NCBI GenBank assembly: GCA_003222395.1
Contig: QHWB01000040.1
Span: forward strand, 126,573 to 190,572
From: Acidobacteriota bacterium
Lineage (GTDB): Bacteria; Acidobacteriota; Vicinamibacteria; Vicinamibacterales; CAVVIG01
Direction of reading: 5' to 3'
Length of the DNA stretch: 64,000 bases
Shown piece by piece: positions 48,460-55,275 of this stretch (the first letter of the stretch is position 1; each line of letters opens with the position of its first letter). The notes under the pieces were generated by a model. The model saw only the letters and a list, made by a program, of their open reading frames with translations, was not told where the DNA came from and made no database searches. Made by a program: the position numbers and the translations under genes.

Positions 48460-51393
48460 GTGGCCTCCCCTTCACTGCAGGCGCTGCTGGTCCGCGCCGG
48501 CGCCGCGCTCGAACGCGGCGGCGGTACCGCAGCTGCGCAGATGCTCGCGCCCGCGCTGCGATCGTCGGCGCTGACGCGGGAGGACGAGCTCACGCTCCGC
48601 GCGATGCTCGCCGAAGCGGCGCTGCTCCAGGACGATCTCGATCAGGCAGCGGCGTCGCTGGGACGCACGCCCGATTCCTTCCGCGACACCGTCCCGCCGC
48701 GGCGACTCGCCACCCTGTGGCGCCTGCACGGACGGCTCGCTTCCGCGCGCGGCGATCAGTCCCGCGCCATCGCCCTGCACGGCCGTGCCCTGAAACAGGC
48801 GGAGATCGCACACGACTCGCGCGGCATCGGGCTCGCGCACTACGAGCTCGGCCAGTGCTACCGCAAGGTGGGCGACATGGCGATCGTGCGCGAGCACATC
48901 ACGAAGGCCGCGTCCGCGCTGCACGCGGCGGGCGATCGGCGCCACCTCGCGCTCGTGCATTCGCTGACGAGCATCTCGCACGCCCAGCTCGGACGCTACG
49001 ACGAAGCGATGGGCGCGCTGCGCCAGGCCGAACGTCTTGCATCGCTGGTGCACGCCGACGACGTGCTGGCGACGGTTTGCGGCAACCAGGCGAACGTGAT
49101 GCTGTTCCAGCACCATTACGAGCAGGCGCTCGCGCTCGCCGAACGGAGCGTCTCGCTCCACAAAGCGCACGGCTCGGGCCACGGCCTCGCGGTCGCGCTC
49201 GCCACGCTCGGACAGATTTGCGTGCGGCTGGGCGATCTGGCGCGAGCCGAGGAGGCGCTGCACCGCGCGCTCGACGTGAGGAGCCCGATTCAATTCCATG
49301 AGACCACTGGAGCAGTGTTCGACACGCTCGCGCAGATTCACCTGATCCGCGGGCGATACGACACCGCCAGCGATTTTCTCGGACGCGCGAGCGACGCATA
49401 CGGCGCATACGGCCGGCAGACGAGCCAGTGGTACCAATGGTCGGTCCGTGTGCTCGGCGCGCGCCTGGCGCTGCGGCGCGGAGCGCTTGGTGAAGCCGTC
49501 GCGCTCGCCGACGAAATCGAGCACGCCGCCGCGCCGCCGCTCGACGCGCTGCAGGCGACGCTGATCGCCGCCGAAGCGTTGATTGCCGCCGGCCGCAGCG
49601 CGGACGCCGAACATCGGCTCGCCGCCGCGGCCGACGGCCTCGATCCGAAGAGCGCGCCCGCCGCGTGGGGCGAGTACCTCCGGCTGCGCGGTTTGCTCCA
49701 CGCGCAGACCGGCAGCCCCGCCGACGCGTACCATGATTTCGCCCAGAGCGCGACGCTGCTCGATCTGCTCGGCGAGCGGTACCAGTCCGGTCTGAGCCAC
49801 CTCGCGCTCGGACGGCTCGTCGCGGAAACGGGCGCCCGTTCGGTTGCCGAACGCCACTTGCGCAAGGCACATGGCATCTTCGAGCAGCTCGGCGCGGAGC
49901 GCGATCTCACGGACACGCGCGCTGCCGAAGCGCTGCTCACCAACGTCGGCACGGGGCAGTACGTCATCTCTCCAGCCGACGCCGACGATGCGATCGTGCG
50001 GCGCATCGTGGATGCGGCCGCGCTTCCCGAACTGCTCGGACGCGAAACGGCGGCGGCGCTGCTCGAGGCCGCGGCGGCCGATTCCAGCGCCGTCTTCGTG
50101 GAGCTCCCAGACGGCGACGTGCGGATCGTCGCCTCGGCAGGATCCGACGCAGACACCGCCAGCGCGCTGGCGCGCGCCGCCGCGCACGGGAAGGCGTACG
50201 GACGCGGCACGATCGCCGTCGAGCCGCTCGGCCGCGACGTCGACGGCGCCCGCTACGGCCTGGTCGCGTCGCCGCGCCCGCTCGGCCATCCCGTGATGCG
50301 CCGCCTGCGGATGATTGCCGCCGTCGCGCGGCAGGGATTCGCGCTGTGCGCCGCGCGCGAACGTTCGGCGGTGCCGGTCGACATCGCGCTCGACCGCTCG
50401 CTCGAGCCGCTGCTGCCCGGCTTTCTCTCTGCCAGCGCCGCGATGACGCGCGTCGTCGAACAGATCCAGCGGCTGCAGGGGAACGAGCTGATGGTGCTGA
50501 TCACGGGCGAGAGCGGCACGGGTAAAGAGCTCGTGGCGCGCGCCATCCACGTCGGATCGCATCGAAGCGGCGCCACGTTCCTTCCGTACAACTGCACGAC
50601 GACAGGACGCGACCTTGCCGACAGCCAGCTGTTCGGCCACCGGCGCGGCAGCTTTACCGGTGCGGTCGCCGATCAGCAGGGGCTCATTCGCACCGCCGCC
50701 GGAGGTACGCTCTTCCTCGACGAAATCGGCGACCTGCCGCTCGACGTGCAACCGAAGCTGCTGCGGTTTCTCGAGCAGCAGGAGATCATGCCGATCGGCG
50801 ACACGCGGCCGCAGCGAGTCGACGTCCGCGTCCTCGCGGCGACGAATGCCGATCTCGAGCAACGCGTTGCCGAAGGAAAGTTTCGCGAGGACCTTTATTA
50901 CCGACTGAGCGTGATCCGCATCCACGTGCCGCCGCTGCGCGAGCGCCGCGAAGAGATCCCCCATCTCAGCACGTACTTCCTCCGCGAAGCGTGCGAACGG
51001 CTCGCCAAGCCCGACATCCATCTGAGCTCGGAAGCACTCGACGTGTTCTCGCAGTACTGGTGGCCCGGCAACGTGCGTCAGCTGAAAAACGAGATTCAGC
51101 GCGCCGTGGCGCTCAGCGCGCCGGGTGGAACGATCGAGCCGCCGCACCTGTCGCCCGAAATCGCGTCGCCGCGGCTGCCGGGCGCATCGACGCCTTCGCG
51201 GCCCGCGCGCGGCGACGCGAACCTTGCTTCAGCGGTCGAGCAGGTCGAACGCGACATGATTCAGGCGGCGCTCGATCGAGCGGCCGGCAACATCTCCGAA
51301 ACGGCGCGCGCGCTTGGCCTGACGCGGCGCGGGCTCTACCTTAAATTGCGGCGTCTTGGCCTTGACACACGAGCTGAAGTGGACACGCGCTGA
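48460..51393 (+). CDS. Sigma-54-dependent transcriptional activator with TPR sensor region
   Basis: A 977-residue activator starting at a GTG. The N-terminal half (to about residue 500) consists of tetratricopeptide repeats (for example AIALHGRALKQAEIAHDSRG, LGRYDEAMGALRQAERLA). A GAF-like linker follows, then the AAA+ domain with Walker A GESGTGKE (near 683), the sigma-54 contact loop GSFTGA (near 729; the usual form is GAFTGA), Walker B GGTLFLDEIGDLP (near 747) and WWPGNVRQLKNE. A Fis-type helix-turn-helix (NISETARALGLTRRGLYLKL) ends the protein. There is no response-regulator domain, so the signal probably comes through the TPRs. Confidence 0.92.
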   Translation: MASPSLQALLVRAGAALERGGGTAAAQMLAPALRSSALTREDELTLRAMLAEAALLQDDLDQAAASLGRTPDSFRDTVPPRRLATLWRLHGRLASARGDQSRAIALHGRALKQAEIAHDSRGIGLAHYELGQCYRKVGDMAIVREHITKAASALHAAGDRRHLALVHSLTSISHAQLGRYDEAMGALRQAERLASLVHADDVLATVCGNQANVMLFQHHYEQALALAERSVSLHKAHGSGHGLAVALATLGQICVRLGDLARAEEALHRALDVRSPIQFHETTGAVFDTLAQIHLIRGRYDTASDFLGRASDAYGAYGRQTSQWYQWSVRVLGARLALRRGALGEAVALADEIEHAAAPPLDALQATLIAAEALIAAGRSADAEHRLAAAADGLDPKSAPAAWGEYLRLRGLLHAQTGSPADAYHDFAQSATLLDLLGERYQSGLSHLALGRLVAETGARSVAERHLRKAHGIFEQLGAERDLTDTRAAEALLTNVGTGQYVISPADADDAIVRRIVDAAALPELLGRETAAALLEAAAADSSAVFVELPDGDVRIVASAGSDADTASALARAAAHGKAYGRGTIAVEPLGRDVDGARYGLVASPRPLGHPVMRRLRMIAAVARQGFALCAARERSAVPVDIALDRSLEPLLPGFLSASAAMTRVVEQIQRLQGNELMVLITGESGTGKELVARAIHVGSHRSGATFLPYNCTTTGRDLADSQLFGHRRGSFTGAVADQQGLIRTAAGGTLFLDEIGDLPLDVQPKLLRFLEQQEIMPIGDTRPQRVDVRVLAATNADLEQRVAEGKFREDLYYRLSVIRIHVPPLRERREEIPHLSTYFLREACERLAKPDIHLSSEALDVFSQYWWPGNVRQLKNEIQRAVALSAPGGTIEPPHLSPEIASPRLPGASTPSRPARGDANLASAVEQVERDMIQAALDRAAGNISETARALGLTRRGLYLKLRRLGLDTRAEVDTR

Positions 51394-51439
51394 ACGCGCC
51401 CGAGCGGACGCAATACCAATCCAGGTCGATCGACCATGG

Positions 51440-51447
51440 ATACTGAA
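51440..51447. repeat. Target-site duplication, left copy (ATACTGAA)
   Basis: ATACTGAA is repeated directly at 53799-53806, immediately outside both inverted repeats of the transposon. Eight bases is the usual duplication size for the IS1595 family. Confidence 0.75.
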
Positions 51448-51469
51448 CGGGACTGAGTAGTTGTTGAAA
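51448..51469. repeat. Left terminal inverted repeat of the IS1595-type element
   Basis: Ends in the 13-base core GTAGTTGTTGAAA, exactly matched in inverse orientation at 53777-53789. Over 22 bases, 18 positions match. Confidence 0.8.
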
Positions 51470-51484
51470 GGTCGCCAATCCAGC

Positions 51485-51775
51485 TCACCGCTCTGTTTTT
51501 ACTTCCAGCTTGACGCGGTATGGCAATTGGACAGCATCCGTCGCTTTACCGTGCGTCAGTAAAAGTTTCAGTCCTGCGGCAAGGTGCTGCAATGGGCCAT
51601 ACCCGCCGGAGCTATCCGGCAAGATCCACTGTGCATCGCAACTTGGACATTTAGCTGGACGCTGCCCAATCCATTCCGCCGGTTTAATCACCGCAGCCGC
51701 GCCGCACTTGACACACTCGACTCGCACCGCAATCACGTCTGTGATTTCTAAAATCGTTCGTTCTTCTGCCGTCAT
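51485..51775 (-). CDS. Transposon-borne zinc-ribbon protein of unknown function
   Basis: A 96-residue product with CVKC near residue 21 and CPSC near residue 43, a four-cysteine zinc ribbon, then a short hydrophobic helix (LQHLAAGLKLLLT) and a basic C-terminus. The ATG overlaps the transposase stop by four bases (ATGA), so it is translated with the transposase. It may assist transposition or DNA binding, but I know of no assigned function. Confidence 0.75.
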   Translation of the reverse strand: MTAEERTILEITDVIAVRVECVKCGAAAVIKPAEWIGQRPAKCPSCDAQWILPDSSGGYGPLQHLAAGLKLLLTHGKATDAVQLPYRVKLEVKTER

Positions 51776-52782
51776 CGGTCACCCTCAAACAGTGCGTCTG
51801 CTTGCTTCGGCGCGGCCGGAACCAGATACGGCGGATTGTCGACTGACTCGCGATACTCCAACCGCTTGCCGTCAACCTGTCGAATCGCACGCGCCACGCG
51901 CTGACCGTCATCCAGCTTGCGGGTGTTCCATCGGAATTCAAACTCGTTCAAATAATTCGGCAGATGCTTCCGGCTGACGCTGTGGAATGTGCCCATCACG
52001 CCCCGTTTGATGAGCGAGAACACACCTTCAATCGTGTTGCTGTGAACGTCCGTCCCCTTGCGCACGTACTCGCCAATCGCGTGCTTGACCGCTTCGTGCC
52101 CGCCCTGAAATGCCTTTCCGACACCCTGATAGCCGACGTATTCGTCGGTGATCAGTCGGCACGTCAGATCCGCGTTCTCTGCGAGCACTTCCGATAGTCG
52201 ATCCGATGTCAGTCGATCCAACAACCGGAAACGCACGTCACCGCCCCGTTGCACCACTCCCATGACCGGTACCTTGTGCGTGCCGCGTCCGGTTTTATGT
52301 TTGTGCGTGTAGCCGAAGAATCGGCGCGGACGGCCGCCGACGTACGTCTCATCCGCTTCAATCGTCCCGGTCAATTTCGGCGCGTTCTCGCTGCCGAGTC
52401 CGTGACGAATGCGCCGCAGCACGAACAGCGCCGACTTGTGCGTGATTTCCATCTCGCGTGACAACTGCAACGCGCTGATGCCTTTCTTCGATGAGCATGC
52501 TTTCCAGAACGCGTAGACCCATACGCGAAGCGGCAAGCGCGATTCCTCGAAAATCGTTCCGGTGCGAACAGTAAACATCTGCTTGCACCCGCGACAGCGC
52601 CAGCGATAGTCCTTATTCCGCGCACCGTCAGCGGCCGTCATCCTGTACACATCTGCCACGCCACAACGCGGACACGCGGGCGCATCGCCCCATCGCTGTT
52701 GCTCAAGGAATTCCACCGCTGCCGTCTCGCTCTGCGTTGCCGCTCGCAACGCCTTCAGGATGGGTGACGCGTTCTTGATCAT
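51772..52782 (-). CDS. IS1595-family (ISXO2-like) transposase
   Basis: A 336-residue transposase. An N-terminal zinc ribbon (CPRCGVADVYRM, then CRGCKQMFTVRTGTIFEES) is followed by the ISXO2-like catalytic domain: GTIEADETYVGGRPR (first Asp), ITDEYVGYQGV (second Asp) and HSNTIEGVFSLIKRGVMG with the Asn/Glu pair typical of this family. The C-terminal NYLNEFEFRWNTRK is also diagnostic. No frameshift is visible and the ends of the element are intact, so it could be active. The -10 lies six bases before the ATG, which implies a leaderless transcript. Confidence 0.93.
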   Translation of the reverse strand: MIKNASPILKALRAATQSETAAVEFLEQQRWGDAPACPRCGVADVYRMTAADGARNKDYRWRCRGCKQMFTVRTGTIFEESRLPLRVWVYAFWKACSSKKGISALQLSREMEITHKSALFVLRRIRHGLGSENAPKLTGTIEADETYVGGRPRRFFGYTHKHKTGRGTHKVPVMGVVQRGGDVRFRLLDRLTSDRLSEVLAENADLTCRLITDEYVGYQGVGKAFQGGHEAVKHAIGEYVRKGTDVHSNTIEGVFSLIKRGVMGTFHSVSRKHLPNYLNEFEFRWNTRKLDDGQRVARAIRQVDGKRLEYRESVDNPPYLVPAAPKQADALFEGDR

Positions 52783-52788
52783 GGGTTA

Positions 52789-52817
52789 AAGATACGCCTA
52801 TTTCGGGTTGATTGCAA
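52789..52817 (-). promoter_or_regulatory. Predicted transposase promoter, leaderless
   Basis: On the minus strand TTGCAA (52812-52817), 17 bases, TATCTT (52789-52794), then only six bases to the ATG. Transcription would begin at or next to the start codon. One copy of TTTCGGGTTGA lies in the spacer. Confidence 0.55.
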
Positions 52818-53014
52818 GAAGTATCGGAAGTAATTTCGTCGCGCGAAATCGCCTCTACGAGGCGTAAGGCGTCGGCTGCCTCGCGGCATCTAATAGTAAC
52901 GCCAAGCACCACAATGACATACGGGTAGTCAGTAGGCGTATAGGCGTAACGGGTCGTTTCGGGTTGACACGGCTTAGTCGTACTGCGAAGATGAGAGGCG
53001 TTTTTAGGAGGCGT
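52794..53014. repeat. Eight GGCGT repeats in the transposon's divergent control region
   Basis: GGCGT occurs at 52861, 52868, 52935, 52943, 52997 and 53010, and in inverse orientation (ACGCC) at 52794 and 52899. The pair at 52933-52948 is a perfect tandem TAGGCGTA. The first overlaps the transposase -10; the last overlaps the ribosome-binding site of the 153-aa gene. The arrangement suggests binding sites for an element-encoded regulator. Confidence 0.55.
52964..52992 (+). promoter_or_regulatory. Predicted promoter of the transposon passenger operon
   Basis: A consensus TTGACA (52964-52969), 17-base spacer and GAAGAT (52987-52992). A strong AGGAGG (53006-53011) precedes the ATG at 53016. Only 22 bases separate the stop of that gene from the tRNA, so the tRNA is probably on the same transcript. 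Confidence 0.6.
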
Positions 53015-53015
53015 C

Positions 53016-53477
53016 ATGGGCAATTCCCCATTTACTGTCTTGATCGATGGCGTGCCGATCCTGTGCGACACGCCAGAAGCCGCGCTCGCGGTCGCCCGGC
53101 TGCACGGCGGTAATGGCGCTCGCGGGACACAGACGAATCGTGCACACGCGCCATCGATGGGCACGCGTTGGACGGATCAGCGGGTCAGTGAGTTCCTGAA
53201 GCTGATTGAGGGTAAACAGCGCAAATTGATCGAAGCGTTGCTCGCCACGGAGGACGGACGTACTGACGCCCAACTCCTCCAGACGGTCGGCGTCCAGAAC
53301 AACATGGCGCTGGCCGGTGTGTTCACGGGACTCTATCGGAACGCGAAGAAAGTCGGCGCGGATCCGAAGGAGTTGTACATCAGGAAGGCTATTACGATCG
53401 GTGATAAGCGCGGATTCGAATACACGCTGCACGATGGCTTTCGGAAGGCTGCCGCCGTACGTCGGGCTTCGAAGTAA
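53016..53477 (+). CDS. Transposon passenger protein of unknown function (153 aa)
   Basis: I do not recognise a family. The N-terminal 50 residues are loosely ordered; the C-terminal 100 (RVSEFLKLIEGKQRKLIEAL, RTDAQLLQTVGVQNNMALAG, then RNAKKVGADPKELYIRKAI) look like a helical, possibly winged-helix DNA- or RNA-binding domain with a basic end. It has a good promoter and a near-perfect ribosome-binding site. It could regulate the GGCGT-rich control region or act on the tRNA encoded 22 bases after it; both ideas are inference. Confidence 0.75.
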   Translation: MGNSPFTVLIDGVPILCDTPEAALAVARLHGGNGARGTQTNRAHAPSMGTRWTDQRVSEFLKLIEGKQRKLIEALLATEDGRTDAQLLQTVGVQNNMALAGVFTGLYRNAKKVGADPKELYIRKAITIGDKRGFEYTLHDGFRKAAAVRRASK

Positions 53478-53499
53478 TCGGTGTCCAGATTCGGGTTGT

Positions 53500-53584
53500 G
53501 CCCCGGTGCTGGAACTGGTAGACAGGCCCGCCTTGCACGCGGGTGACCAATCCGGTCGTCCGGGTCCGATCCCCGGCCGGGGCA
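53500..53584 (+). tRNA. Class II tRNA, leucine-type body with UGC (alanine) anticodon
   Basis: The 85-base cloverleaf is complete. The acceptor stem pairs GCCCCGG (53500-53506) with CCGGGGC (53577-53583), discriminator A. The D arm is CTG/CAG around loop GAACTGGTAGA, the leucine tRNA loop. The anticodon stem pairs CCCGC (53527-53531) with GCGGG (53539-53543), loop CTTGCAC, anticodon TGC at 53534-53536. The variable arm is long, stem GACC/GGTC. The T stem pairs CCGGG with CCCGG around loop TCCGATC, with C in place of the usual T55. CCA is not encoded. Pair 3:70 is C:G, so the G3:U70 alanine identity element is absent. LeuRS charging is the likeliest outcome, which would misread alanine codons. 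Confidence 0.85.
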
Positions 53585-53603
53585 CTCCCGTCAGAATACC
53601 ACT

Positions 53604-53729
53604 ATGACGAAACGCCAGAAACCGAAGCGCGGCAAGCGCAAGGCCGGACGACCTGCAGAGCGGTTGGTCATCACCGAAGACCCGCAGACCGCCCTCGACA
53701 AACTCCTGAAGAAGAAGCCCACCAACTGA
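53604..53729 (+). CDS. Transposon passenger microprotein, basic with GRP motif (41 aa)
   Basis: Begins 20 bases after the tRNA. The N-terminus (MTKRQKPKRGKRKAGRPAER) is very basic with an AT-hook-like KAGRP, followed by an acidic-helical C-terminus (EDPQTALDKLLKKK). It has one GCA codon (Ala18). It could bind DNA, the transposon ends or the tRNA transcript. It ends 47 bases before the right inverted repeat. Confidence 0.65.
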   Translation: MTKRQKPKRGKRKAGRPAERLVITEDPQTALDKLLKKKPTN

Positions 53730-53776
53730 CGGCTCGTTGCTGTCCAGAACGGCTGCGCCGAGACCTATCTGAGCCA

Positions 53777-53798
53777 TTTCAACAACTACCTAGTCTGG
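53777..53798. repeat. Right terminal inverted repeat of the IS1595-type element
   Basis: Inverse copy of 51448-51469, including an exact 13-base core (TTTCAACAACTAC). Confidence 0.8.
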
Positions 53799-53806
53799 AT
53801 ACTGAA
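53799..53806. repeat. Target-site duplication, right copy (ATACTGAA)
   Basis: Direct repeat of 51440-51447 next to the right inverted repeat; three further bases (TGG) before each copy also match. Confidence 0.75.
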
Positions 53807-53996
53807 TAGTCAATTCACACCTCAAGTGAATACCAAGTATTCAGTTTGCACGGAAATTCGATTCTGTTAGTTACGTTCTCAACAGGCTGATTACACATCA
53901 GTTAGTGCACCTCACCCATCGAGGTGCTGCACGATCTTTCACCCAGGCCCAGCCCTTGATATAGACCTGGCATCGACTTTCACCTTTGGGGGATGC
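53807..53996. other. Non-coding gap after the transposon, with two inverted repeats
   Basis: TGAATAC (53827-53833) pairs with GTATTCA (53837-53843) around CAA, an operator-sized palindrome. GCACCTC (53907-53913) pairs with GAGGTGC (53921-53927). This is probably the original upstream region of the PilZ gene, now separated from whatever preceded it. No gene is visible. Confidence 0.4.
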
Positions 53997-54407
53997 GTGA
54001 GACAGCCTTGCACCAACCAGCCGGCACGGACGAACGACAACAAGCGCGCGGTCGAGCGTAAATCGGTCACGCTTCCAGCGCGTCTGACGTGGAAGGATCA
54101 GCGAGGCGCGACCCGTTTCGCCTCCGTGATCGCCCGCAACGTCAGTCAGTTCGGCGTGTACGTGGAGTGTCGGTCGCCCGTCTCGATCCCGCTCTTCCGC
54201 CTCGTTCAATTCCAGCTCGAACGCGACGTTCGCGAGTCCGACGCGCTTCCGGGTTCTCTTCAGCAAGGTCGCGTGCTGTCGGCCGTCTATCGCGTGTCGC
54301 CGCCTTCGCCATCCAAGCCGCAGGGTCTCGCCCTTCGGCTGATGGTCGATCCGAAGCGCAAGCTCACGGACGTTTCCGCCAATAGCGCGCAAGTCCTCGC
54401 CAGTTGA
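53997..54407 (+). CDS. PilZ-domain protein
   Basis: A 136-residue protein starting at a GTG. The RxxxR-type motif (NKRAVERKSV, near 16-24) and NVSQFGVYV (the D/NxSxxG motif, near 48) are the two c-di-GMP contact sites of PilZ domains. There is no partner domain, so it would act as a free adaptor. The 3' end overlaps the convergent MBL gene by 44 bases. The transposon lies 190 bases upstream. Confidence 0.8.
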   Translation: MRQPCTNQPARTNDNKRAVERKSVTLPARLTWKDQRGATRFASVIARNVSQFGVYVECRSPVSIPLFRLVQFQLERDVRESDALPGSLQQGRVLSAVYRVSPPSPSKPQGLALRLMVDPKRKLTDVSANSAQVLAS

Positions 54408-55275
54408 GATCGAATCGTCCGGCGACTTCGTACGCGTGAGCCTGCGGCTCGCTCATGCGGCGCCGGAGCTCTTTGCGGATCTCCTCGGCGAACCATGCTT
54501 CGCGATCCTCGTCGGTTCCGTCTCGCGCTAACGACTCCATCGCAAGCCGACTCGTGAGCTCGAGGTGATCCGTCAGCTCGCTGAGATGAGCCGCGACCGG
54601 CCGATGCGGTCCAAAGTGCGTGATGAACAAGGTGTCCGGTCCCCACACGGCAATCCGCGCAAGGCTTGCGCGCCACAGCTCGAGATCGATGTCGGGCGGC
54701 GGCGTCGGCGGCACGTTGAAACCGCCAGGCGTCAGCCGCACGCCGGCGGCGTCGCCGACGAACGCGATGCCGGTATCGGCGCTGAAGTAGCTCACGTGAT
54801 GCGATGCGTGACCGGGCGTGTAGGCGATGTCGAGATCGCGGCCGCCGGCGCTGATTCGCTCCCCGCCCGCGAGGACGCTCAGCGTGTGAGCCGGCACCGG
54901 CAGCACGTCGCCCCACAACCGATCCATCTCGTCGCCGTACAGCCGCGTCGCGCTCGCCAGCAGCCTGGTCGGATCGACGAGGTGGGGTGCGCCCTTCTCG
55001 TGGACGTATACGCGCAGATCCGGCTGCTCGCGCACGAGCGTTCCCGTCGCGCCGGCGTGATCGAGATGGATGTGCGTGAGCAGGAGCGCCCGGACATCGC
55101 GCATCGCGATGCCGGCGCGCGCCAGACCGGCGCCGAGCGCCGGCAGCGTGCTCGTGGGGCCGGGATCGATGATCGCGGCGCCGCCCGCCCCGTGCAGCAC
55201 CACGCTCGCGATGATGCCGGGAAGGCCTATGAACTGCACGTCGGTGTACGACACCCCAGATGCGAGTGTGATCAT
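54364..55275 (-). CDS. MBL-fold metallo-hydrolase
   Basis: From the ATG at 55275 the product has 303 residues with the metal-binding THIHLDHAG (near 63), AYTPGHASHHVSYF, FVGDAAG and a final THFGPHRP. This is the glyoxalase II-like branch of the metallo-beta-lactamase fold; the substrate is unknown. It overlaps the dedA-like gene by four bases. The frame is open further upstream, but that stretch lies inside the dedA-like gene. Confidence 0.88.
   Translation of the reverse strand: MITLASGVSYTDVQFIGLPGIIASVVLHGAGGAAIIDPGPTSTLPALGAGLARAGIAMRDVRALLLTHIHLDHAGATGTLVREQPDLRVYVHEKGAPHLVDPTRLLASATRLYGDEMDRLWGDVLPVPAHTLSVLAGGERISAGGRDLDIAYTPGHASHHVSYFSADTGIAFVGDAAGVRLTPGGFNVPPTPPPDIDLELWRASLARIAVWGPDTLFITHFGPHRPVAAHLSELTDHLELTSRLAMESLARDGTDEDREAWFAEEIRKELRRRMSEPQAHAYEVAGRFDLNWRGLARYWRKRP

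Larger units (their letters stand above)
51448..53798. mobile_element. IS1595-family transposon with a tRNA passenger cassette
   Basis: A 2351-bp element with 22-bp imperfect terminal inverted repeats (51448-51469 and 53777-53798; 18 of 22 match) and an 8-bp target duplication. The left arm, read leftward, carries the transposase and a coupled zinc-ribbon gene. The right arm, read rightward from its own promoter, carries a 153-aa unknown gene, a tRNA gene and a 41-aa basic protein gene. The two arms diverge from a 233-base control region (52783-53015) rich in GGCGT repeats and less GC-rich than the host DNA. It inserted between the sigma-54 activator and the PilZ gene without breaking either. 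Confidence 0.85.

Noticed and set aside
48472-51147. 891-aa open frame on the minus strand
   Set aside because: Antisense to the TPR sigma-54 activator, whose motifs are unmistakable.
53500-53584. The tRNA as the insertion (attachment) site of an integrase element
   Set aside because: It lies well inside the inverted repeats, no integrase is present, and the target duplication is elsewhere (ATACTGAA).
53491-53607. A CRISPR or group I intron explanation for the folded region before the 41-aa gene
   Set aside because: There are no spaced repeats or intron core; a complete tRNA cloverleaf accounts for every paired segment.
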